NCBI GenBank assembly: GCA_034766995.1 | Contig: CM068322.1 | Location: 35,039,439 to 35,103,438 of the forward strand | From: Acanthacorydalis orientalis | Lineage: Eukaryota; Arthropoda; Insecta; Megaloptera; Corydalidae | Direction of reading: 5' to 3' | Length of the DNA stretch: 64,000 bases | In this document: piece after piece, positions 24,940-36,169 of the stretch | Position numbering within the stretch: position 1 is the stretch's first letter | Layout of the letters: each line of letters starts with the position of its first letter | Translations under genes and position numbers: made by a program | The notes under the pieces: model-generated | Told to the model about the DNA's origin: nothing | Seen by the model: the letters and a program-made list of their open reading frames with translations, nothing else | The model's database searches: none

Positions 24940-25345
24940 TTGTATATCGCGGACTCGTGGGCAAAACGTACAGGGCCGGCGAACGGGCCGTGCGGGGACG
25001 ACGCCGGGACGTGCATCAGTGTGTGTGTGTGTGTGTGTGTGTACACGATGGGGTGTGCGGCGAGACCCGTTGGATAGAGAGTAGTGACGCTATGAGTCGG
25101 TATGAGTGCCGGTGGTTCGGTGGCGTGTCGGGGCGAGTTTACAATGGGTCGCCGTTGCAACTGCTAATATAGGAGAGAGTCGAGTGAACACGAAACTATC
25201 GATTGGAGCGTTGGGAGCCCCGCCGCAGTTCTCGTAACCAACTCACCCCCGCTCTATATGTGTGTGTGTGTGTGTACCACCGTCATCCCCGCTTCCCGTA
25301 TCGTCGCCGTCACTGTTTAGAGCCACCGCACTCCCACCCCGCCCG
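24940..25345. other. CpG-rich patch with two (GT)n runs
   Basis: GGCCGGCGAACGGGCCGTGC and similar words are present. GT runs lie at about 25018-25042 and 25259-25276. No exon is recognised. It may be a CpG patch near a promoter. Confidence 0.3.
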
Positions 25346-25475
25346 TTAGCCAAAGGAGTTTGTAATTCAATGCATGCCTGTACAACAGCTTTACACATTT
25401 AATTAATTAGAGCTTGTCTGTTAGGCTAGACGCCTAGATAGATGTGGATGCTGAGCTCTGCGTAGCGGTATTTAC
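25346..25475. promoter_or_regulatory. Candidate conserved non-coding block
   Basis: A complex single-copy sequence: GCCAAAGGAGTTTGTAATTC, ATGCATGCCTG, CATTTAATTAATTAGAGC, TTAGGCTAGACGCCTAGA (the last near-palindromic). It directly follows a CpG-rich patch. Its enhancer-like texture is the only evidence. Confidence 0.35.
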
Positions 25476-25903
25476 TTTTGTTTTTGGTACATAACAACGC
25501 AATGCTGTGTTGTTCGCCGATTGCTGTTCAAAACAATCGCTGGCGGGATTTTTTCGAACATTTTTTTTTTATTTAATTCCGATTTTTATGACAGAAGGTC
25601 CTGTTTGTTCCAGCATAATACGGTTACTATCCACCGACCGCTTTCAGCGCTTCCATAGCCGGAACCGAGCTCGTGCTTTTAATTACATACTGAGTTCGTC
25701 TAGTCAGATCTTGCCCGTTTAAATCTATTAATAGATATCCGTCGTGGAATTCTCTCAAAGATTGATCGCTCTATTTTACATATATAAATACAAAATTATT
25801 TCCAAGCCGAAGAAGCAATTCACATCATTTTTACATCAAAATTTGAGCCTTCTTACACAAAACTGTCAGTAAGTCGTTGATAATTAAGGAAAACATACCA
25901 CGA

Positions 25904-26489
25904 TTAAAGGAAATTTCCGGTCCAGAACTTTCAAAGAAGTGTTTTTTTTTTTGATTTCTCGATTTTTTTATGTTTCAAGAATGTGCACTTTCAAAAAAAT
26001 ACGATAAATTACCTTAGACGAACCTCCTTTTAATCAAAAAAGAAAGTTTATTCCAGACAGTGAACGTTCAAAAATTCTGAAACATTTTCAGTTCCCAACT
26101 TTTCACCGGGTCGAATACCATTAAAGAATGGCATGAATATGCATTTTGACTTTGAAATGTCGTAACTTTATCAAAAAAAAAACATTTTTTTTCAGTGTTT
26201 TCGGAAATGTTGTGCTTTTTAAAGAATATGTTCGGCTTCCATGTTTGAAATCGTCACTTAAAGAGCTAGACGTCCCAGCGTCGAATGAGATTTCTGATAG
26301 GTTCGATAGGAAAACCAGTCCGTAGCTATTCTGTATTTAAAAAAGAATTAAAAATCACGAATTATATTGTAATTTCAAATAGATGTCCAATAAAATGCAG
26401 AAAACTCCACGAACGTATCTTTGTACTTTGTAAAAAAAAAATACTTAAAAATCACATAGAACTGTCTAGATCGGAAACCCTTACTTTAA
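25904..26489. mobile_element. Kolobok/T2-like MITE with TTAA target sites (copy 1)
   Basis: The left end is TTAA (25904-25907) followed by AGGAAATTTCCGGTCCAGA. The right end read outward-in is TTAA followed by AGTAAGGGTTTCCGATCTAG, so the two ends are diverged inverted repeats bounded by TTAA (right TTAA 26486-26489). The interior has no open frame with a domain. Bases 26130-26489 resemble 56740-57140. As I recall, the TTAAAGGRR terminus is the signature of T2/Kolobok MITEs of Xenopus; assignment here is by that resemblance. Confidence 0.6.
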
Positions 26490-27009
26490 AATTTACCAGA
26501 GAAATGTACGAGTTTATGGACTGACTTGATATGATCTTATATCGAATGTTTTTCTGAAAACATGTACAGAAGAACAGAACGATTTTAGGAATACAAAATC
26601 AAAATTAACTCTACTTCTTCACTTTCAGAAAACTGGAAACGCAGTAACATTCAGGCGTATTAAACATAAATCTATGAACGATTTCGGACTGGTCGTGTGA
26701 AACTCGTCTGAAGTTATTGAAAAATATCGATTGATCCGCAAGGGAGATGTCTTGTTAATCATTTTACACGATACAATAAATAGAAATCCACAGTAATAAT
26801 TGTACGTTCGCTGTTTAATTGAAACGTGTGTAATTGAATTTCATTCCTAGCAGTCGGTTAGAATGTGTGCTGTGTCGACAATTACCAGGATATGTAGTCG
26901 GATATTTAAGATTAAATTCAGACGATGTACAATTTCCAACGCGTCGATTGTCAACTCACAAGGTAACCGGCAATAAATACGTTTATTAAATCCGAGGGAA
27001 AAAAAATGC
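26490..27009. other. Unannotated stretch
   Basis: No gene or strong repeat is seen. Sequence complexity rises towards 26940-27000. Confidence 0.4.
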
Positions 27010-27184
27010 AAACAAACATAACCGGTCCCTGCGAACGCGCACGCACACACCCGATACAGCGCGCCGGAACGTCCCGTGCGCGCGCGGTGCGTGTACACGA
27101 CCGTGCGTGCGTGCGTGCGTGTTACAAAAAGAGCGAAAGGCGTCGAGCGAGGAAGACACGGGCGCGCGCGCGTGTCGATTTGCA
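27010..27184. other. CpG-rich patch with (GTGC)n
   Basis: Strongly GC/CpG rich, including GTGCGTGCGTGCGTGCGTG at about 27104-27122 and GGGCGCGCGCGCGTG. The open frames across it (60 and 112 codons) are Arg/Thr-rich artefacts of composition. Confidence 0.5.
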
Positions 27185-27445
27185 TTGAAAAGTCATCATA
27201 ATGAAGCGTATCAATGCCCCTATTGAAAATTTAATCGGATGATTAATGAGAATGGCAGGGCACCCCACCACGCGCACTGTTTTTCAAATCTACATTGTAA
27301 TGGATTTTGATTGAGCCATGTTCTGCCTAATCGATTGTAATGATCGAAATATCGTGTTTAAATGTATCACGTCCTGAAAAAATTAATTCGATTTTCGACC
27401 GGAACGCGAAGACTTTGTTTGCGAGCGCGGCCGTGAACGTAAGTG
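27185..27445. promoter_or_regulatory. Candidate conserved non-coding block
   Basis: Single-copy complex sequence with CATCATAATGAAGCG, ATCAATGCCCCTATTG, GATGATTAATGAGAATGGCA, and TAATCGATTGTAATGATCG. It contains homeodomain-type ATTAAT/TAATCGAT words, has no open frame and no repeats, and lies beside a CpG-rich patch. Confidence 0.35.
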
Positions 27446-27512
27446 GACGCGCGGACGTGCGATTTTAACTGAAAATCTGTGTACGGATTTTTTTCGGTTT
27501 CGGTTTTTGGTT

Positions 27513-27536
27513 CCGGCCCGTTGTTGTTCGGGCCGG
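27513..27536. other. Perfect GC-rich hairpin
   Basis: CCGGCCCG (27513-27520), loop TTGTTGTT, CGGGCCGG (27529-27536). A GTAAGT donor-like word lies 15 bp beyond, within CGGCGTAAGTAC, so this could be part of a transcribed 5' region. No exon is proven. Confidence 0.5.
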
Positions 27537-27827
27537 TGTTTAGTTACCGGCGTAAGTACAACGCGTGCACTTCCTCCTCATCAATCTGAAACGACGCGTT
27601 CATTGGTAATCGTCCGGCGAAATCGTCAAATCGAACGGCGACACGGCCGGGAACGGAAACCGGACCCGCTGTATCCGAAATGTGGAAATAACGCGCGCAC
27701 TTAATTGATGGAAACAAAGACATGTAACGACTGAATGAAAATATCTGAACAGTAAACGAGAATAATTAACAATGAAATAACTGCACGCATGTACAACTCC
27801 GTTCGATTATACAGACTGGACGTGTGA

Positions 27828-28080
27828 TTTTTCATTCGATAATCACAAAAACAAATAACACGGGACAACAGGAATATTCCACATAGATATCAGACAGTAA
27901 ACTGTATGTAAAATCCACGATAATTTCCAAAACATATCTTTACATTTTCTCCTGGTATGTATAATTTTTTTTAATATGAAGAAAAGACAATATTTTCAGA
28001 AGATTCTCTTAAACAGATGTGATTTTTCATTCCATAATCACGAGAACACTGGATAACAAGAATATTCCACAGAGATAGAA
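27828..28080. repeat. Partial ~190-bp duplication
   Basis: TGTGATTTTTCATTC, ATAATCAC, then GACAACAGGAATATTCCACA (27830-27890) recurs at 28018-28077 with about ten differences. The first unit's next part (AGACAGTAAACTGTATGTAA, 27891-27942) recurs at 29451-29501. Confidence 0.65.
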
Positions 28081-29448
28081 TGAAGGCCGCCATCTGGACG
28101 ATACCATATTCGAAACCAATAGAAAATAAGCTGTATTCCATGCACTTTTAGGTTATGTAATAAAATTTTGAACAGCATTTTCCATCCCTTTCTTGTTAAT
28201 CTTCTAACACCTTTATATAGCATTCAAGCAGAGCCGTTCAGAAAATAAGTAGAAATTATCTATCCACTCGTGTAAATAAGTCCTCACAGCTATATTATCA
28301 GCTCTGATCAATGTTTATTCTTCCATACAACAATATACAGACATAAATTAATATTTAACTGTGGTTTTTGGAACAAACGCTTTTACAAAAAGCCACTATA
28401 CTGATTGTATAGATAACTATCTTGTAATATTTCAACAGGTCTGCGAAACACGTTTCAAAAATCGAAAACAGCCTCTAAACTAAACTTATTTGGATCGTTA
28501 CACAATGAAATATACTAGTTGTTGCGAAAAATGTTTAGAATGCAGAAAGAAAAAGGAAAAAGAAACGTAAATGAATCTAAAAACATATAAAACCCGTCGA
28601 AAGAAGTGTCTCTTAATGAATCACTTTCTTTTTAATGAAGACGTTTCTCGGAATCAAATCCAGATATTCTTATTTTTTAATAAATCCGCTACTTAAATAT
28701 TAATAGACATGAAAGAAATGTCATTTAAACACGACTTACCGAAAGAATATAAGGTACGTGAAAAGACACTCACCTGAAAGGAATAAAAATAAATTAATTA
28801 AAATTTGACATGACATTAAAATAATTATAAATTATTAACTAAGTTAATTACAAGATCGTCAAGTGAAATTTGTTTACAAAATTATACAAAACGGATAAAT
28901 GTGTGTGTGTGTGTGTAGTAAAAACGACTCCGTGTAGGAAAAAATGTACACTTGTTTAATTATTTCACGGAGTGTGTGTTACTAGACGGAATGACTAAAT
29001 ATATATATAAAAAAAAATAAATCTTCGAGACGAACGAGAGGCAGTGGCTCTGGCTGCCTCAGCCTGCTGTCACGGAATAATAACCGTCAATTATTCAAAA
29101 GTTTACTGTTAATAGAGTTCTGGGAACGGACGAAATTGCCTCACTTAACACTTGCTTTAAAAAAATACGTTTTCGTTCAGGTTTTATTACGGGCCATAAA
29201 TAATATTTCTCAAATCGGGCGACTGTGTCCGAGCCGATGGGAACACGAAATAGAACACAATATCGGTGCGGACGAGTCTCACTACATTGTTGGGTCCCGT
29301 CGTGAAATATGTGCAGTCCGATCAGTGTCTTTGAGGCCATGCAGCTACACACATAGTGCAATCGCAAAGATTTCATTTCGAACAGTGATGAGCGACAATT
29401 TTTACTTGTACTTCCTGTAATATTGCACTCTATACATTCGTGAGATGC
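28081..29448. other. Unannotated stretch
   Basis: No host gene is seen. A minus frame at 28038-28223 reads RLTRKGWKMLFKILL, faintly like the piggyBac core segment, but it is too short to call. A GT run lies at 28900-28916. Inverted ACTCCGTG/CACGGAGT words lie at about 28926 and 28966. Confidence 0.35.
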
Positions 29449-30135
29449 TAGACAGTAAATTGTATGTAAAATCGACGATAATTTCTAAAATATATCTTTA
29501 TTTCAATAAAACACTACAAATGGTACTCGTTTTTTCATCCCACAAAACATTTTCCAACTCAAAAATATCCAATCAATAATTTAATAATCATTTTTGATTG
29601 TTACTTATGCGGATTTAGAAAGCGACGCCATCATCTTCAAAGCTTCAACGGATAAGAAAAGAGTTCATTTGTGAAAATAGCAATAAATTTCGTTTCAATA
29701 GAAGGGTATCGTCTTCAAATATCTCTTTTCTTTAGAAATAGAGAATAGAGAAATATAAACATCATCAGAGTGTTGAAGAATAGAATTTTTTTTGGTAGAT
29801 TTTTCTGCACTTTATCACTGTAAGGACGATATTTAAAAGATAGAAATAGGTACGGATAAGAGTAACAAATACTTTCAGGGTGGATGGTTGTAATTGTGTC
29901 AATATTCGCCGAAGAACCTATTTCCATGATACATAGCCAGAGTAATGATATCGAAGTATATGATTAATATCCTATTCTCGTTGTACAAACATAATTTAAA
30001 AACTTTTAGACAAAAAAAGTTTTTACTGTATCTCAGTACTTGAGAGATGTTACCTTTTTCTGTCGAAATTCGCATAATCGGTTTTAAAAATGATTTATTA
30101 TCAATCAATAATTGAACAGTTTGATCAAACATCAG
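29449..30135. repeat. Family A copies plus the second half of the 27.8-kb duplication
   Basis: 29451-29501 repeats 27891-27942 with about five differences. 29540-29690 is a plus family A copy (CAAAAATATCCAATCAATAA, CATTTTTGATTGTTAC, TTATGCGGATT, GCCATCATCTTCAAAGC, then CATTTGTGAAAA). About 30050-30130 is a minus copy (AATTCGCATAATCGG, ATCAATAATTGAACAG). Confidence 0.6.
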
Positions 30136-30356
30136 GAAGATTTTTTTGTATAAATCAGACTACGAATATCTATTTATAAAAGCTATTCTGTGTTATGAAA
30201 TTTGAAAAACTCTGGAAAAATGGGAAACAAGGAAACGTGAGAAATGCATGGTCCTATCGAATGCAATTCTGTGATAATTCTAAAATTTTAATTTCCACAA
30301 TTTCTGTAGTAAATAATTCACTTTCACACACGAATTCTTTCCTCTTGTCCTTCAAA

Positions 30357-30552
30357 GACACATTTCCTGTACTTTCACAGTATACAAAAAATGTTTATGT
30401 ACAGAGTGTGAGGATTACAAATCCATTGATGAAAGTAAATTCGGCCACGACACTGTACACAAGTTGAAACAAAATAACAGAATGTGACAAGAAGATGTCA
30501 GTCAGTATAAAAAAAACTTGTGATGGATTCAAGATCTCAGTACGACAAATTT
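30357..30552 (+). repeat. Repeat D copy 1
   Basis: It matches 32713-32910 over nearly 200 bp: CACATTTCCTGTACTTYCAC, AAAATGTTTATGTACAG, GTGTGAGGATTACAAATCC, then GAAACAAAATAACAGAATGT and CAAGATCTCAGTAC. A short frame reading KKCLCT.CEDYKSI is shared by both copies, so the source may have been coding TE sequence. No family was recognised. Confidence 0.8.
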
Positions 30553-30589
30553 CTTTCAACCGACAAATCGCAAACATTTTCTCTGGCCA

Positions 30590-30670
30590 AAAATTTTAAA
30601 TAAAAGATAATTTTGAATTGTTGTTTATTTCGATAGCGATGCCAATAAACTCAGAAAGTGTAGAAAAATC
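30590..30670 (+). repeat. Family A fragment
   Basis: GGCCAAAAATTTTAAATAAA, GATAATTTTGAATTGTTG, then TTTCGATAGCGATGCC and GTGTAGAAAAATCTT follow the plus order of family A. Confidence 0.5.
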
Positions 30671-32120
30671 TTATCAAAAAAAAAAACACATTTTTTTTCT
30701 TGTTCGTTTATGTAGGAATGGAAGAACGTTTTGTTCAAGTTATGTTTCATGTATTCAACCCTGGACAGTTTAAACTGTTCTACGTTTATATTAACGAGTC
30801 TCCTCTATACGTTTATTTAAAAAAAATAAATGTCCTTTAATTTTAATGCTGTATTATTCAAAGTTATTGTCAATTCTAAAACGGTACTGTTTTCTTGATA
30901 ATCTTCGAGACGGACGTGCAGATGCTGGAGTTCGTTTCAACTCGAAAAACACAGATCCGTCTGCAGCGTACGTGTTAAACATCCATCGTGCGCCACAATA
31001 GACTTTTTCATTAACATCGACTCCTCTCTACACATTAAACATATGCGCGTACCGTGCAAACATTACTCTTTCTTCATCGGTTTATTAAATCTGCACCGGC
31101 ATTGTTTCGTCTGATGACGAAATGAAGCGTGCGAGACGCGTTAAATGAAGCAGTTTTTAGGGTTGAGACCCGACGAATGTCAGACGAGCGGTCCGCGCGC
31201 GTCGACGAGCGAGACGACGGCAGCGGTCGATGTAAACATCCCGAACGATTCTTGTGTACATCCAAAACAGTATCCGATTCTTGCTACCGAAGAACACGAG
31301 ATCTCTCTCTCTCTCGCTCTCTCTATGTGTGTGTGTGTGTGCGCGTCTAAACTGCTCGACGATTCTCTGCTGCTGCTGTGCTATACAGTTACTACTATTG
31401 CTGTTTTTGGATATGAATGAATTCTCATCAAGGATTAGCTTAAGTAAATATGGAACGACGCTTCCACAGAACATGTATTGTACATACACACACACATACA
31501 CACATTCATCTATGTATGCGTGTGTGTGTGTGTGCTCTCGTGTATTTCTGCTCGCCAAATATTCAATTTACTCTATAATTTATATGTATTTAGAGGAAGT
31601 GAGTTTAATGGATGTTACTTTGGTTTGTTAACGGAGCGAGTTTATTACGAAATACGTTAATAGAATGAATTGACGTAAGAGATTCATTGTTTTTATTAAA
31701 GGAAACGCGCACGGTTATTTTGATAATTGGAATGAAAAGTGTGTGTGCGCGGGAGGGATGGACGGGCGACCGTGAACGCACGCACGCACGCTTTCCCTGC
31801 CGGTCCGCCTGTACGAGATACTGTACGGACTTTCATTGTGGAAAAAAGCAGTTTGTCTTTCACAAACCGAACTGAATTATGGACAGGATTAATACGATCC
31901 TTGTTCCATTCTAGAGTTGTTTCTAATTGTGCATGTGTGTACACTGATAGCTCATTACCAATCAATCATTTTTACAAGCAGTTTCGATTCTTAAAAATTA
32001 AGAAAAATCACTTATCAATTTTTAATGATGAATGAAAAATCACTTATCAAATCCAATAGTGAAGCAACTACAATATTCTGAAACAATGATTTGTTTTTTT
32101 CAGAATTTTTTAGAAATCTT
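30671..32120. other. Unannotated stretch with moderate-GC core and microsatellites
   Basis: A perfect palindrome ACAGTTTAAACTGT lies near 30768. Block 30895-31270 is CpG-richer. TC (31302-31322), GT (31328-31341), CA (31483-31505) and GT (31519-31533) runs follow, the last two able to pair as a hairpin. No domain-bearing open frame is seen. Confidence 0.35.
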
Positions 32121-32590
32121 TTAAGGGAATTTCCGGTCTAGTCCGATAAATTTTTAAGAATTTTTCCTAAGGAGAACGAAGATAATTCTGTAGTGTTTTC
32201 TGCATTTCCTATTTGAGACTATAAAATTATTTTCGGTTTTTGATTCTTTCGGAGATAGATTCAATTTAAGCTGTAGCTATGTATGTAGATAGATTCAGTT
32301 TATTCAGTATTCTGCCTGATCAGTATTTAGTCGTTTCTCTGACCGAAAAAATCAAAAAGTACACCGTCCGACATGGCTTCAAATGTAATTATCAGTGAAC
32401 TGTCTTAAGATAACAGTGACGACGAATTTGTTTTTGAAGAATATGAAAATTCTTCAGAAAGCGATTGCGCTGAAAGATCAAGCAGTGATTCTGATAACAG
32501 TGACATTATTTTACCGACAAAAAAACGAACAAGAAGATATCAATATAGTGAATATATATTACAAATAATAAAAGATTCTTGCTTTTAAAA
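32121..32590 (+). pseudogene. TTAA-bounded left end with acidic-N-terminus ORF remnant
   Basis: TTAA (32121-32124) followed by GGGAATTTCCGGTCTAG matches the left ends of the TTAA elements at 25904 and, more loosely, 39740. About 250 bp inside, a frame starts MASNVIISELS, meets a stop, and continues DNSDDEFVFEEYENS, then SSDSDNSDII and KKRTRRYQYSEY, ending near 32588. An acidic N-terminus followed by a basic stretch is usual in piggyBac-type transposases, which also use TTAA. Kolobok is the alternative suggested by the ends. No right end or catalytic core was found. Confidence 0.4.
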
Positions 32591-32712
32591 AAGTCACGCA
32601 TTCTAGGCTTCAGCCGATAAAAAGTTCAAGTGCAAGGGGGTAAAACAAATAGTGTTTACCCTGATTTAGTTTATGGGCATTTAGATGATGATACCGTCAT
32701 ATTCAGAGCGCA

Positions 32713-32910
32713 GACACATTTCCTGTACTTCCACAGTATAAAAAAATGTTTATGTACAGCGTGTGAGGATTACAAATCCATTTATGAAAGTGAATTAAGC
32801 CACAACGCTGTACACGAGTAGAAACAAAATAACAGAATGTAACAAGATGGCCGTCATTATAAAAACAAAAAACTTGTGATGAATCCAAGATCTCAGTACA
32901 ACAAAGTTCT
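32713..32910 (+). repeat. Repeat D copy 2
   Basis: Second copy of the repeat at 30357-30552, in the same orientation. It lies just downstream of the TTAA-bounded ORF remnant, so both may belong to one decayed element. Confidence 0.8.
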
Positions 32911-33056
32911 GTACCACGACGTGAACGAAACGTTAGGTATCCCGCAACGTTATTAAATTACAATAACCATAAGATCGGAGACAACATACACGAGCATTGT
33001 AATTTGTATTACAGTGTCGCAACGACGACGACGACCACCGCGGCAAATAAATCACT

Positions 33057-33078
33057 GTGACGTCTGCACGGACGTCAC
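33057..33078. promoter_or_regulatory. Inverted CRE-like pair
   Basis: GTGACGTC, six bases, GACGTCAC: perfect 8-bp arms each containing a TGACGTC CREB/ATF-type core. It lies at the start of a CpG-richer block (33000-33400). Function is inferred from motif only. Confidence 0.4.
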
Positions 33079-33393
33079 TTGACCAAAAAGCGAGCGGAGG
33101 TCGTTGTTGCAGTGCGTTACAACTAAACGGTGGCGACTGCATGGTCAGCGAACCGCGGAAGAAGGTCGAAGTGTTCGTGAACTCGACGGAGGATCGGTTA
33201 CCCGGTCGCGTCGTCACACCCTCGCGGTCGTTAAGTGCGAAAGTATGTCGGGAACTTCGGCTCGTAATCGTCTTATTATTTACACCTCCGGGGCAGATTC
33301 CCCGCCGGTCTCGTACCGCGCGATCGACACTCGTACGCGGAACAACTCGATGGATACTTTTCGGTCGGTTAAGTCGATCCGTTCGACGTGGAA
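33079..33393. other. CpG-richer block without recognised gene
   Basis: Overlapping open frames of 113 and 145 codons run across this block in two phases. Neither shows a known domain, and the longer one runs into a family B repeat, so both are treated as chance frames. Confidence 0.3.
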
Positions 33394-33580
33394 ATTAGTT
33401 CGGTGCCTTTACACATTCATAATCGGTCGTAGCGCCGTTTTAAACCGAAATATTTTCACGTCGTTTCAGGATTCCGAAGTGGCGACCGTAACATTTATAT
33501 TTCGGCCGAGCAGTTGGCATGACCTCACAGAACAGGAGTAGACACGATGGCGTCCGAAAGGCCCGATATTTGTACACTTA
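33394..33580 (+). repeat. Family B copy
   Basis: TTCGGTGCCTTTACACATTC, CGCCGTTTTAAACCGAAATA, TTTTCACGTCGTTTCAGGAT, GGCATGACCTCACAGAACAG and GACACGATGGCGTCCGAAA. This copy has unusually many C and G substitutions compared with the other copies. Confidence 0.75.
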
Positions 33581-33897
33581 ACAGATGAACAGAAATCATA
33601 TTTGAATATTTCACAAATCAACTGTTTTTCATCCCGAAGAGTCGTCATCATCAGAGAGCCATGGTACAGAAAGAACATTTTTTTTCTATTCAATGATGCT
33701 ACACAGATGATGGAAGAATCTTCAACGTCATACAATGAAATATTAATTTATGGCCACCACATATATTTGTTAATTCCTGGAAATTTCTTAATTGTTCTCT
33801 ACAAGGAATATAATTCAATTTAGGCTTCTGCATAAAAGCAACAATTAAGAAATAATACTTTTTAATTTTTGCTACTTTTTAGAAACTCAAATTGAAG

Positions 33898-34500
<603 letters not shown>

Positions 34501-35068
34501 TATAAATTATTCATAAATCATAAAGAAAGAAAAAATATCGTCATGGATTTGATAAAATATTCATTGCGCAAGGTTGCTAAGAGCGTATGTAATAAGTTAT
34601 CCTTTTTAAAGAAAACATCGAAAGTACTTAGATGTGCTGTTACATCGTTAAATTGGCCGTGCGTGTGTGTGTGTGTGTGTGTAATTTAAATATTGTTCTA
34701 GAAATACTAAACAAGTCGTACGTATGTATAGTCATATGGCTATTTTATACATGTTTGTTTATAAGGAGGAAAAGTGGCTCGAGACGGAAAATCCTGTTTA
34801 GAAATGGGAAGAATAAATTTTAAACTATCAGAATCGCAGCCGCGTTAAAAGAAACGTCTGAGATTGTCGAGAAAATTATTTTTTACGATTCGATTTTTCA
34901 GGTTTGAATCTGTCACTGTTCGAGAATTTATCTAGAGTATTCGAAAGATCAACGGGTTTCAAGTTGTTTAAAAAAATGTAGTAGAATTATGTCACAATGC
35001 AATTCTGACACTGAAGCTAAATACACTTTTCATATATGAATTACCTTCTGGACGCACAAGCCACAAAG
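34501..35068. other. Unannotated stretch
   Basis: A GT run lies at 34662-34681. No gene is seen. Confidence 0.4.
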
Positions 35069-35585
35069 AATGTTATCTTCCATGAAAGTCATTCGAGAAC
35101 ACAATGATTGCAATATTCAGAAAGTTTCAAAAAAAATCCTAGTTTGAAAATCGTTCACAAATCAATTATTTTTTCTTTTTCACAAAATGTTCAATAAACA
35201 TTTGATTGTTACTGATTCTCATTTCAATGTCTATGTCATCCACATCCAAAGAATTACCTTCCATGAAAGTCATTCGAGAACACAATCACTACAATATTCA
35301 GATAACTTTTAAAAAGATCCTAGTTTGAAAATCGTTCATAAATCAACATCTTTTTTCCTTCTCGCAGAATGTCTCTGAGCAGAAATGTTAAACTATTGTT
35401 CATTCTTTACTCTCATTTCAATGTTAAATATCATCCTCATCGAAAGAATTATCTTCAACGAAAGTGATTCGAAACAATTATAGCAACATTCAAATAATTT
35501 TGTTCATTTTTCCGAATTAACATTTTTGATCAGAAACATTCTGTGAGAAGGAAAAAAGAATTGATTCGTGAACGATTTTGTTGCT
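35069..35585. repeat. Three-copy ~190-bp tandem array with an inverted partial copy
   Basis: TTATCTTCCATGAAAGTCAT occurs at about 35069, with homologues near 35257 and 35447, giving a period near 190 bp. Inside each unit are CCTAGTTTGAAAATCGTTCA and CACAAAATGT or CGCAGAATGT. After the third unit, TGATCAGAAACATTCTGTGA, GAAGGAAAAAAG and GTGAACGATTTT repeat 35325-35385 in reverse complement. The monomer carries family A words. Confidence 0.8.
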
Positions 35586-35935
35586 CATTCTCACTCCAAT
35601 ACCTTCACCGCCGTCATCTTCACAGCGCCAAGATACAGAAGATCTCCCCGAACCGAACAATCCCATCCGATCCGATCGCGAATTTACAACATTTCACCCC
35701 TTTCTGACACGCTTAATTGATCGCCGCGAACAGGGAGAAAAAAACGCACATAGGCCCGATCACAATTCAACCACAACTACACAATCTGACTAGCGTCGAG
35801 AATACGTGTATAAAAACACTCACACGAAACAGCGTCGGCGTCTCTCTCGAACCAGTCACTTTCCGTGCACACTTCTCCGTCGCGCACGCACCACTATCCG
35901 CCACAGAGCGTCTATATTAATTTTTGATCATCCCC
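35586..35935 (+). promoter_or_regulatory. CpG-richer block with TATA-like word
   Basis: The block is less AT-rich than its flanks. TATAAAA lies at about 35810-35816 and is followed about 40 bp on by CCAGTCAC, which resembles an insect initiator but is spaced too far for a textbook pair. No downstream exon was recognised. Confidence 0.2.
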
Positions 35936-36076
35936 GTACACGCCTATACAAGTATTTGTAAAGACAGTAACATACCTACACTCAATTATTAATAACGCAA
36001 TGAAACAATTTCCATTGAAATTCGAGCGAAGAATGTATAAATGAGATAATATCCCTACGTTTTGTTATTATCTCTC

Positions 36077-36083
<7 letters not shown>

Positions 36084-36137
<54 letters not shown>
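36084..36137. repeat. (TA)n microsatellite
   Basis: About 50 bp of TA flanked by GT on both sides. Confidence 0.95.
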
Positions 36138-36139
<2 letters not shown>

Positions 36140-36169
36140 TGTGTGTGTGTGTATTGTAATGAGAAAACG

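Noticed and set aside
28038..28223. Minus-strand frame faintly like the piggyBac core (RKGWKMLFKILL)
   Set aside because: Only one short block resembles the family and the flanking residues do not; too weak to call.
33057..33541. Overlapping 113- and 145-codon frames
   Set aside because: Two phases are open in the same CpG-richer DNA, and the longer one runs through a family B repeat.
35810..35858. TATA box plus initiator as a confident promoter
   Set aside because: The spacing is about 40 bp, longer than usual, and no downstream exon is visible; kept only as a low-confidence regulatory note.
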